A DNA stretch of 43,183 nucleotides from Myxococcota bacterium (GTDB taxonomy: Bacteria; Myxococcota_C; UBA6777), in contig CAUJFU010000037.1 in the NCBI GenBank assembly GCA_963169055.1, forward strand, positions 1-43,183, in the 5' to 3' direction. A program made the position numbers and the translations under genes. Below, in pieces: positions 36,701 to 43,183 of the stretch. Under the pieces are notes generated by a model. That model searched no databases, had not been told where the DNA came from, and worked only from the letters and a program-made list of their open reading frames with translations. How positions within the stretch are numbered: position 1 is the first letter of the stretch; each line of letters opens with the position of its first letter.

Positions 36701-38024
36701 CACCGCCCGCGATCTTGGCGCGCCTTCGCTCTCTCTCAAACCACGCCATCGGCCGACGTCTGCTCCCTCGTCCCCCATGCTGGCGTCTTCTCCCGAACTC
36801 CTGCGCCAATTCGATCAGATCGAAGCCAAGATCGAGATCTTGCACAAAGCGGGTTTTCACGTCGCCTTGCAGATCGATCGCAGCCGTTGGAGCGCGTGGA
36901 ATCCCCTCGAACGCATCCAACGTGCGCTCTATCTGATCGATCGCTTGCATCCCATCGCGCCGCTGTTATGGATCGCGGATCTTTCTGGCAAAGACGATAC
37001 GCGAAAACATCGATGGTTTCCGCAGATGCTTCAAACGTGGACGATGCTTCGCTTGATCGATCCGCAAGCGCTCCAAACCTACCAAAAAGATCCGAAAAAA
37101 AACCAACCCCCCCAACTCTTGGCTCCGCCGCCTCTTTCTCTAGCCTATCTTGGAAAGCCCCAATCCACCGCTCGTTTAGAAGAAGCAGAAAAATCCTTTG
37201 CGATGCTGTGGCTGGAGACCCAAACCTTGGAACGCGAGATCAAAGACTTCAAACTGCTTGAACGCAAACGCCCGATCGTTCTCTCTTGGGCCGATCTACC
37301 GAAAAAAGCAGACGACCTCTCACCTACCGATCCCAAATCTCCCACCCCACCGAAGATATCTCTGCGATGGGCGGCCTTTCTCTGGCATTCCCATCTGCTC
37401 GGCTTTCACCACACAGGCCCATCAATACCGACCCGATGGCCCTCAAATGCCCCTGCACCCGCCTCTCCAGAACAAGTCCCCCTCGCACAACGCATCCCGT
37501 TGCTTCTACGGGGCTTTTTCCAATCTTTTGATTGGACACAGCTTCAACCCGCGATGCACAGCCTGCGCCTGCGCGAACATCAAGCCTTTGGCGCAGAAAC
37601 CCCTGCACCACGACAAGCCCAACAACCGCATCACGCGGTGGTTTGGGTGCGTGACAGCGTGCGCGGCAAACTCGAATTCGAACGCCTCAAGGATCTCTCC
37701 AAACACCGCTACACTTGGCTCGATCCGATCAGTGGACAGCAGCCCATTCAACCGCAACTCCTCCCGCCCGCTCCAAAACCCGGTCAACCCGAAACCTTTC
37801 AACTTCCCTTTCGCCCGGCTGTCTTGTATCTCTTCCGTCGTCCTCCCCAAAAAGGCGACAAAAAACAACAACCTCAACCCCAACCCAACCCAAAACAAGA
37901 TCGCGTCTCACAACGCCAACAGATCCGCAATCGTCTCAAACGCCTCCAAGAAGATCGTCGCGATCTCTTGCGCAAGATGCTCCAACGACAAAAACCAGCC
38001 TCGCTTTCCGATAAACGCGGTTAA
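33711..38024 (+). CDS. BatC-position lipoprotein: TPR domain fused to two DUF5060/DUF4038-like glycosidase units
   Basis: The 1437-aa protein starts with a lipoprotein signal (FFLSAC, Cys31). Residues 40-190 are TPR repeats like BatC (FNLGAVYLQIAKQ; HYNLGLLYTEKKQYEEAL). Residues 195-305 resemble DUF5060 (LRFVPVHSGKWRYTIQT; GQLIVSTDNPARF), followed by a barrel-like segment (about 365-500). After a Ser/Thr/Ala linker with three 13-residue repeats, a second DUF5060-like domain (780-925; VARFRPDQPGLWTFQIHH) leads to a DUF4038-like barrel (FLVAGDAPFFFYARREDALL) and a C-terminal collagen-binding-2-like end (SKHRYTWLDPISGQ). The tail is Gln/Pro/Lys-rich. Ordinary BatC is about 200-300 aa. The glycosidase-type acid residues are not clearly recognisable, so binding rather than catalysis is possible. 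Confidence 0.75.
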   Translation: MPSIQPRPIALFTRTLRLCGLLSAVFFLSACEQLPWTQQNQQNERFLRHQEGLQSYKEARFLDAQRIFLDLQSKQPESRLLMFNLGAVYLQIAKQEKKAEARQPLLEKSEKMLKAALDKSSASIRQKAHYNLGLLYTEKKQYEEALFHFSNANQLARKTLKEPDADAEKNQELLSMLLRQRKREQQKLSSSRVFRYEEKVFRLHAKQPTADPHHHLALQGVFVHETTQTRVILSGYPTSEQQWQLRFVPVHSGKWRYTIQTIQQKRPDGSTTRLDTSLHDQGLFQVLPSARPGQLIVSTDNPARFAWKKPEEAKDLTKKKKNTPSPNNPKPSASSNTPKPPSPNKEAASGKEADKKQPQIAKDERILVWRGLAVENLFSATLQDKDFDAHLRLFEALQLNGILLSIDLDNLFVISQGQARPEQAAWQRLQKRLTEMQKNPLHTWAFILNLRTRHAHPSAIWSAILSHTHARLAHTHAIWSLRDLPSTLQTQTHAWLVAHDPYAQPIAWPRFPKELLSKLIALHATKAPTTRPSPQTNNTKDPKPSNKPRLRDVLHTYEQDEMAMMMRPEVMTPWLVELPIHEKLDPKAFLQTWWRRYLTGIHTTLRFPRPLRKNEIDTLHTWLQKAASQEELPPHPDASAPTSRPAAQTSAASAVSKTTSQTSAASATSKPTAQTSASSATSKPVSQPVFAKDDLSRPFLHAHILRMRWERFLATIDLHEYLRPDPIPARVPDYAALAKRPPQQINAQSIPWRTVPMYGYVATNGLTTLYMPPPQRTEKPPKIQWKQYKLDLDFVWYNAQTGKFLETQKLRQVTGLEITHPKEEAHIAKVMIADHPAHTAYTVHLPHKSTYLESPTPLHLQAWEIAITPPKRPTFRVPFLRTSHGWVARFRPDQPGLWTFQIHHQNKPPKGDLGLISRLKVMPSTLPAAISAHPKAPRFLVAGDAPFFFYARREDALLTRPESLAAFKQRIQQLRQSDPALTVVITRLPSFAWSPASTARDLGAPSLSLKPRHRPTSAPSSPMLASSPELLRQFDQIEAKIEILHKAGFHVALQIDRSRWSAWNPLERIQRALYLIDRLHPIAPLLWIADLSGKDDTRKHRWFPQMLQTWTMLRLIDPQALQTYQKDPKKNQPPQLLAPPPLSLAYLGKPQSTARLEEAEKSFAMLWLETQTLEREIKDFKLLERKRPIVLSWADLPKKADDLSPTDPKSPTPPKISLRWAAFLWHSHLLGFHHTGPSIPTRWPSNAPAPASPEQVPLAQRIPLLLRGFFQSFDWTQLQPAMHSLRLREHQAFGAETPAPRQAQQPHHAVVWVRDSVRGKLEFERLKDLSKHRYTWLDPISGQQPIQPQLLPPAPKPGQPETFQLPFRPAVLYLFRRPPQKGDKKQQPQPQPNPKQDRVSQRQQIRNRLKRLQEDRRDLLRKMLQRQKPASLSDKRG
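35652..35768 (+). repeat. 39-nt in-frame tandem repeat, three units
   Basis: Three 13-codon units encode QTSAASAVSKTTS, QTSAASATSKPTA and QTSASSATSKPVS in the linker between the two glycosidase-like halves of the fusion protein. The DNA identity between units indicates recent slippage, so linker length may vary among strains. Confidence 0.85.
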
Positions 38025-38058
38025 TCTTCCCATCTTTTTTGAAAGAAAGGATCACGCG

Positions 38059-41000
38059 ATGTCGCCGCACCAAGCCCCTCTCCAAATCGCCTTCTCTATA
38101 CGTTGCGGCTTGTTTTTGCTCGCTCTCTGGGCCTTGACGCTCTATGCTCCGACTGCCCACGCACAAACCGACCGAATCCTGCTACTCTCACAGAGCCAGC
38201 ATTACCAACAGGGCGAACGCATCGCAGTGTATGCTTTCTTTTTTCGGATGCCTGAACAGTTTTCCTTCTTTCGCGTGTGGGAACGCGCCTTACAAAGCAA
38301 TCAAGACTTTACGCTGCGAAAAACCGAACGCCTCTCGATCGTTCAAGAATATGGACGGGATACCAACGGCTTCCCAAGCGAGTCTTACAACGCCTTGTAC
38401 CGCCTTGAACTTGAACCCAAGCGCCTCCAAGGAACCCTTCAATACGGCCCTTTACGCCTCCAATCCCTCGTCAGCAATTCTCTGCGCTTCGCTCCCCAAA
38501 GCGCCACGCCGCGCTCTTCGATCCAAAGCGAGGTCAGCGTCCTCACCCCCACCCGCCAACAAGGAACTCCTCTTCAGATCCGCTATCGCTTCCGCTGTCC
38601 CCTTGCGTTGTGCAACTACGATCAACTCGACCAAAACGACCTGATCCAACATCTTCGCCAAAAAGCCCAACTGTCCGACCTCCAAGGCTTGTGGCCCGCC
38701 CAAACCAACGTCACCCCCGAAGTCCTCACAAGCACCTCGCACCTCACCATCCAATACACCTTCACTTTTTACCCCACCCGCAGCGGCTCCCTCCCAACCC
38801 CACGCCTGCGCGTCCCGATCCCCACCCTCCAAGCCCTTGACTTTCGGCCCATTCAACACCGCATCACCCAATGGCTCCAATCCACACACAACATCCCCGC
38901 CGCAAACGCCCAACGCTACATCCAGATCGAGCGCAACAACCCCAACCGCATCCAACTCCAAACCGAGATCACCCCACCTCTCTCCTTGGAGATCGCCCCC
39001 GTCCTCGGTTGCCCCGGCCAATGGAAGCTCCACAGCCGCCTCGTCACCCCCGAAAAAAGCAACGCCGTCTATTGGGAGATCTCCCTCCGAGGCGACGGCT
39101 TCCTTCTGCTGGCGCTTCCTGCGCTGCGCCGTACCCTTCAAGACCTCCTCGCCCAACACAAACTCTCCCAAACCCTCGAACTCGCCCATGCGATCTGGCG
39201 CGCCCCCCAACAAGATCTTCACCAACAAATCGAGATCGCTTACTACTTTGCCCTACCCTCCCAACGCCCCGCACTACCCGCGATATCCATGTCTTTCCTC
39301 AACGCCCAAAACCAACCCTACACCCAACAAACCCCTGCCATCGAACGCAACGCTCGCGTTGTACCGCTCAATGAAACCTTTGCCCCCGCCCCCAACGATC
39401 GACGCATCTATCTTTATTACGATCGCGCCCCAACCACCGAACAATCCGAACAAACCGAGCTCTGGGCCTACCAACTCCCCGAAGGCTTCCCTCTCCCCAC
39501 ACTTCTTTCGCAACGTTGGTCACTCAAACAGCCCCCACAGATCAAACACGAAAGAAAAGTGCGCAACATCACGCGCCGCCATCAAACACGCGGAATGTTC
39601 GGCATGATGACACAAGTCGTCACCCAAGGCGTCCCCCTCGATGTCCACACCGCACAAACCGAAGCCATGCTGCGCTCTCATCCGCTCGCACGCGTCTTTC
39701 CCACCGTCTATTGGGGTTCTCAGCGCCTTTCCATCCAAGAAGAAACAGGCAGCGGCCTTACGCTTTCCGCCCAAACTTCCCAAAAACGCTACTTTGTCGG
39801 CGAAGATATCGAATACAAGGCCGAGTTGCGATGTCCTCCCAACGAATGCACCCCCAAAACGCCCGGCTTTTACAAACAAATCTTTCAAAAACATCTCAAA
39901 CTCCCAAGCTTTGACCGTTTCAGCGGTTGGCAAAAGCTGGACGATTTTACGCGCCGCGATCTACCCGATGGACGAACGAGCTTCACCTACCGCATCCGCT
40001 TCAAAACCAACCAAAGCGGCCCGCTCTCTCTACCATCCACCTCCCTACGCCTCCCCGAACAAGTCTTACAATCCCTTCAAGCCGAACACCAAGTCTGTTT
40101 CTTTCGTGGAGGACGCGCCGAAGAACGCCTTGCAAGCGCGATCATGCGCGACCACATGAACCTCAAAGGCGAACAAGAATGTGCCACAGGCACCCAAGAG
40201 ATCGAAACTACACCCATCCAGATCTCGATCGAAACACTCCCCGCTGAAGCCCGCGATATCAAACTGGTCGGGATCTTCCGCCTCCAAGCTACCCTCTCTC
40301 AACTCAACTTCCCCACCAAACAAGCCACCGTCGCCGACAAACCCTTTTATCTTTTGATCGATATCTCTGGCGACGGCGACCTCAAAACTGCCCAGCAGAT
40401 CATCCAAGATCAACTGGCTCAGATCACCCGTGACTTGCGAAAAAAAGACGTCACCGCTTACACCGAGATCCCTCCAGACGAGCAAAAGCCCGATCGCTTG
40501 CGCGTCCAACTCCAACTGATCGCCGAACAACCCACCACCCTCACTCTGCCCTCTCTCTCCCTTCGCTACTACCACCGCGAAGAAGGCGTGCTCACCGCCC
40601 AAACCCTCCCCCTGTCCGTTCGCATCGAACCCCGCGATGGTATCAGCGGCGGCGTGACACCTCGCAAAGCCGAGCCGCCCCCCACCCCCAAAGAAACCAC
40701 CTCATTGCTCCAAGAGACCGATCTACGGCCCAATATCGTCCTCTCTCAACAAGAAGCCCTTGTCGATCAATCCTTTTCTCCTTGGCACGGGATGTATCTT
40801 TCGCTGCTTGCTGCTTGCCCCTTGTTGCTGCTGCTGTTTGCGGGGTGGCAACGCCAACAACGCTTACGCGCAGCCGATCCCACAAAACAGATCCAACAAA
40901 AAGCCCTCCACCGCGCACGCCAAGCCCTCAAACAAGCCCAACAACACGATGCTTGGGAACGCGCCACCCTGCTCGCTCTCCAAACCTACCTCACAGAACG

Positions 41001-41223
41001 CCTCAACCTCCGCCAAAAACACCCCACCAGCGACGAGATCAAGCAGTTCCTCGCCCGCCAATGGCCCGAATACACCCGCCACGATTGCGCCAAGCATCTC
41101 CTGTCCCACCTCCAAGCGCTCGAAGATGCCCTCTACGGCGGAAGCCAACCCACCGACGCCAAAACGCTGCTGCCTTCCGTCGAACAAGCCATCAAGGACT
41201 TTGACCGCCAATGCCCCCGATAA
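38059..41223 (+). CDS. batD: BatD-like protein, extra long with internal repeat
   Basis: The true start is the ATG at 38059, with AAAGGA 8 bases upstream and a clear signal peptide ending near APTAHAQT; the track ORF (37198) reads back into the previous gene in another frame. The 1054-aa product is about twice the usual BatD size. Residues of about 160-260 and 565-675 share the pattern RCPxxxC...F.....SGxLxxPxxxLxxPxxxLQxL, indicating a duplicated beta-sandwich. A single membrane helix (YLSLLAACPLLLLLFAGW) lies near residue 920, followed by a helical cytoplasmic tail (RATLLALQTYLTERLNL). The bulk is periplasmic. It lies 34 bases after the BatC-like gene. Confidence 0.85.
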   Translation: MSPHQAPLQIAFSIRCGLFLLALWALTLYAPTAHAQTDRILLLSQSQHYQQGERIAVYAFFFRMPEQFSFFRVWERALQSNQDFTLRKTERLSIVQEYGRDTNGFPSESYNALYRLELEPKRLQGTLQYGPLRLQSLVSNSLRFAPQSATPRSSIQSEVSVLTPTRQQGTPLQIRYRFRCPLALCNYDQLDQNDLIQHLRQKAQLSDLQGLWPAQTNVTPEVLTSTSHLTIQYTFTFYPTRSGSLPTPRLRVPIPTLQALDFRPIQHRITQWLQSTHNIPAANAQRYIQIERNNPNRIQLQTEITPPLSLEIAPVLGCPGQWKLHSRLVTPEKSNAVYWEISLRGDGFLLLALPALRRTLQDLLAQHKLSQTLELAHAIWRAPQQDLHQQIEIAYYFALPSQRPALPAISMSFLNAQNQPYTQQTPAIERNARVVPLNETFAPAPNDRRIYLYYDRAPTTEQSEQTELWAYQLPEGFPLPTLLSQRWSLKQPPQIKHERKVRNITRRHQTRGMFGMMTQVVTQGVPLDVHTAQTEAMLRSHPLARVFPTVYWGSQRLSIQEETGSGLTLSAQTSQKRYFVGEDIEYKAELRCPPNECTPKTPGFYKQIFQKHLKLPSFDRFSGWQKLDDFTRRDLPDGRTSFTYRIRFKTNQSGPLSLPSTSLRLPEQVLQSLQAEHQVCFFRGGRAEERLASAIMRDHMNLKGEQECATGTQEIETTPIQISIETLPAEARDIKLVGIFRLQATLSQLNFPTKQATVADKPFYLLIDISGDGDLKTAQQIIQDQLAQITRDLRKKDVTAYTEIPPDEQKPDRLRVQLQLIAEQPTTLTLPSLSLRYYHREEGVLTAQTLPLSVRIEPRDGISGGVTPRKAEPPPTPKETTSLLQETDLRPNIVLSQQEALVDQSFSPWHGMYLSLLAACPLLLLLFAGWQRQQRLRAADPTKQIQQKALHRARQALKQAQQHDAWERATLLALQTYLTERLNLRQKHPTSDEIKQFLARQWPEYTRHDCAKHLLSHLQALEDALYGGSQPTDAKTLLPSVEQAIKDFDRQCPR

Positions 41224-41258
41224 TCCGCCCCCACCATCTTTCTCCCAAGAGGTCTCTC

Positions 41259-42074
41259 ATGCGCCACGCCTTTGCTCTCGGCTTGCTCTCGTGCCTTGCT
41301 TTCTTTGTTTGCGCTGCTTTTTCTTCGGAGGCTTCTTCAAAACCCCATCCCACCGAAACTTCCGCATCCGCTGTGTTGATGCAAGCCAACCAACACTATC
41401 ACGCCCAACATTACGCAAAAGCCGTTGAACTTCTCGAAAACTTGCGCACCAAACGCCATCTCAACCACTTTGCGATCCACTACAACCTCGGCAATGCCTA
41501 CTTTCGGCTTCGTCGCTACGGACACGCGCTTGCCTCCTATCGCCGCGCTCAACGCCTCCACCCCAACCACGAAGATCTCTTACACAACCTCCAACTCCTC
41601 TACCAACGCACAGGACAAGCAGATCCCGACAACAATCTCCGCCAACGTGCGCTGTTTTGGTATCGCCTCTTGACGCTGCGCCAGATCTTTTGGCTGGGCT
41701 TGGCTTGCCTCGCCCTCACCTGCTTGCTTTGGGGCGTCTTCTTGCATCGAAACGCCCAAGGACACAAAGGCATGCGCTGGTGGGCGGCATCCTTCACCTT
41801 GATGACCCTGTTGCTCGGTGGAAGTCTGGCCGCCAAGTTTTACAACGAACAGCTCGTCACAACGGGCGTGATCATCACTCCCAAGATCACCGCACGTTCG
41901 GGGTACGGTGAAAACTTCGAGGCTCTGTTCACGCTTCAAGAAGCCGAAGAAGTGACTGTCCGAGAACGCACCGCTGGATGGTTTCGGATCGAAGTCTGGC
42001 AAGAAGACACCAAGCAAAAACGCCGACACCTCCGCTCGGGCTGGCTCCCCGAACAATCTCTCACAACTCTCTAA
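41259..42074 (+). CDS. batE: BatE-like TPR plus SH3-type protein
   Basis: The 271-aa protein has a signal peptide (FALGLLSCLAFFVCAAF), TPR repeats (IHYNLGNAYFRLRRYGHALASYRRAQRLHPNHEDLLHNL), two membrane helices and a C-terminal bacterial SH3-like domain (ITPKITARSGYGENFEALFTLQEAEEVTVRERTAGWFRIEV). This TPR-TM-TM-SH3 order is the BatE pattern. I chose the ATG at 41259, preceded by AGAGG and starting the signal peptide; the track start (41211) overlaps the batD stop. Expected in the membrane with the TPR part periplasmic. Confidence 0.9.
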   Translation: MRHAFALGLLSCLAFFVCAAFSSEASSKPHPTETSASAVLMQANQHYHAQHYAKAVELLENLRTKRHLNHFAIHYNLGNAYFRLRRYGHALASYRRAQRLHPNHEDLLHNLQLLYQRTGQADPDNNLRQRALFWYRLLTLRQIFWLGLACLALTCLLWGVFLHRNAQGHKGMRWWAASFTLMTLLLGGSLAAKFYNEQLVTTGVIITPKITARSGYGENFEALFTLQEAEEVTVRERTAGWFRIEVWQEDTKQKRRHLRSGWLPEQSLTTL

Positions 42075-42134
42075 GAGGCTGCTCGGCTTACACTTTTTTA
42101 TAAGTCATCCCCACTCAAAGCGACGGAATCCACG

Positions 42135-43183
42135 ATGCCTACGTTTTTTTTCTTTAGAACAAGTCGGCTCCTACTCGGTTGGTTCGGCCTTTTGGGAGCT
42201 TTCTGCTCACAAGCCGCCCAAGCAGGCCCACCCCATCCGTATTTTTCGCGCTTCCCCAAAGCCGAAAAGGAACTCGAAGCGCTACTCCAACGCGCTCAAA
42301 TCCAACCGCTCGAACCCCAACCTGCGGATCTATCGCTCAAACTCCTTGATGCCCGAGAATCGAGGCTTTACAACGTCGCACGTCATCGCGGCCAAGTGAT
42401 CGTCCTCTCGCGATGGGCCACATGGTGTTCAGCTTGCAAAGCAGAACTTCCTTCCAAACTGGCGATGCACAAACAACTCCAAGACGCACGCCTCGCACTA
42501 ATCGGCGTATCCGAAGAAGATCGCGAAACCGTCCGTGCTTACGAACAAAAAGCGGCAGAACGCTATCCGATCAGCTTGCTTGATTCATCGGGCATCGTGC
42601 AAAAATTTTTCCCAAGCAGCGGACTCCCCACCACGATCTTGATCGATGCGTGGGGATGGGTGGTGGGGATGCGTGTCGGTGGCCTTGCATGGGACTCCAC
42701 AGAAGCCCTCGCCCTCATGCGCTATCTTTTGTCGATGCGCCCCGCACAGCCCTTGCGCGATCAAGCCCCCGCCCCCCAAGCCGACTTCTCCCGCCGGTGG
42801 CGCGTTCGCATCGGTCAAACCTTTACGATCCCCATCACCCTTCGCTGGAACGGAGAAGCCGACAAATACGCCCGTCTGGCCTTCCGCCTCCCAAAAGATC
42901 CAGCCTTCTCCAACGAAGGTCTCGAAACATCGGGCGTCACCTTCAACGACCAAGGCAACCAACGCACCTACACACTCAAGCTCAAACTCTTGCGTACAGG
43001 GCGCTTTGAACTCAAACCCATCTTGCTCAACTACTGGCTCAAAGATTACGACCAACACTTCCAAGCCGACCTCGGCAGCATCACCGTTCAAGCCAGCGCA
43101 CTCGCCCCACTCCATGCTGTCCCACCTTGGACTCTCTGGACCAGTTTGGCTGCTGTTCTCTCCTTCTTGCTCTTCCTTGGCTT
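42135..43183 (+). CDS. Thioredoxin-fold (TlpA-like) protein, 3' end outside window
   Basis: This frame is missing from the ORF track because it has no stop before the window ends. The ATG at 42135 begins a signal peptide (FFFFRTSRLLLGWFGLLGAFCSQAAQA). A TlpA/thioredoxin-like domain follows: VIVLSRWATWCSACKAELP, with the redox pair CxxC, LALIGVSEEDRETV and the cis-Pro loop SGLPTTILID. A second region (IGQTFTIPITLRWNG..) looks like a beta-sandwich, and a membrane helix (WTLWTSLAAVLSFLLFLG) begins at the window edge. 349 codons are visible. It lies 60 bases after batE with a weak RBS. Likely a periplasmic thiol-disulfide protein anchored at the C-terminus; operon membership suggests a link to the Bat complex. 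Confidence 0.88.
   Translation, partial: MPTFFFFRTSRLLLGWFGLLGAFCSQAAQAGPPHPYFSRFPKAEKELEALLQRAQIQPLEPQPADLSLKLLDARESRLYNVARHRGQVIVLSRWATWCSACKAELPSKLAMHKQLQDARLALIGVSEEDRETVRAYEQKAAERYPISLLDSSGIVQKFFPSSGLPTTILIDAWGWVVGMRVGGLAWDSTEALALMRYLLSMRPAQPLRDQAPAPQADFSRRWRVRIGQTFTIPITLRWNGEADKYARLAFRLPKDPAFSNEGLETSGVTFNDQGNQRTYTLKLKLLRTGRFELKPILLNYWLKDYDQHFQADLGSITVQASALAPLHAVPPWTLWTSLAAVLSFLLFLG

Noticed and set aside
37198-38058. 5' part of the 1341-aa track ORF
   Set aside because: It overlaps the BatC-like fusion in another frame. The signal peptide and RBS place the batD start at 38059.

Overview
The window (about 43 kb, GC-rich except one AT-rich island) looks like chromosome from a myxobacterium-like organism (Myxococcota or a related former-deltaproteobacterial line). 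The main evidence is two secreted proteases ending in a MYXO-CTERM-like tail (GGGCGC, hydrophobic stretch, Arg cluster), Cys-rich repeat surface proteins, IPT/TIG and VIT-vWA surface proteins, and a long Bat operon. No rRNA, tRNA, integrase, transposase or CRISPR array was recognised.

Layout. 1-888: 3' part of a Cys-rich secreted protein. 1.2-6.9 kb: two paralogous serine proteases in tandem on the minus strand; each has the same perfect 15-nt palindrome about 170 bp upstream of its start and a shared repeat at its 3' end. 7.1-9.4 kb: an AT-rich restriction-modification island (adenine methyltransferase, then a PD-(D/E)XK nuclease) behind a good sigma70-type promoter and a palindrome, inserted between the proteases and lepA-lepB. 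9.4-13.4 kb: lepB, lepA and a UDP-glucuronate decarboxylase-like gene. 13.8-20.7 kb: three exported proteins: an EF-hand-like lipoprotein, a 1232-aa PKD plus IPT/TIG lipoprotein, and a VIT-vWA protein. 20.8-27.6 kb (minus strand): a small DUF1232-like membrane protein, a DUF4920 protein, an RND pump, ftsZ with no dcw neighbours, and queF. 28-43.2 kb: a Bat (aerotolerance-type) operon on the plus strand: moxR, DUF58, a DUF4381-like membrane protein, batA, batB, a 1437-aa batC-like fusion, batD, batE, and a thioredoxin-fold gene cut by the window end and absent from the ORF track.

The most unusual material is in the Bat operon. The BatC-position TPR lipoprotein carries what look like two DUF5060/DUF4038 glycoside-hydrolase-like units. 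The BatA vWA domain holds an inserted helical module of about 58 residues. BatD is about twice the usual length and has an internal repeat. The predicted picture is a MoxR ATPase chaperone acting on membrane-anchored vWA proteins that present a large periplasmic, possibly glycan-binding, assembly, with a thioredoxin-like protein at the end of the operon. This is inference from domain order.

Intergenic regions hold two short dispersed repeat families, called A and B here. A and B occur together as a composite at about 1.0 kb and about 25.4 kb. Family A has an inverted third copy upstream of queF, and family B has a third copy between the two proteases. All domain names rest on reading motifs by eye; no database search was possible.
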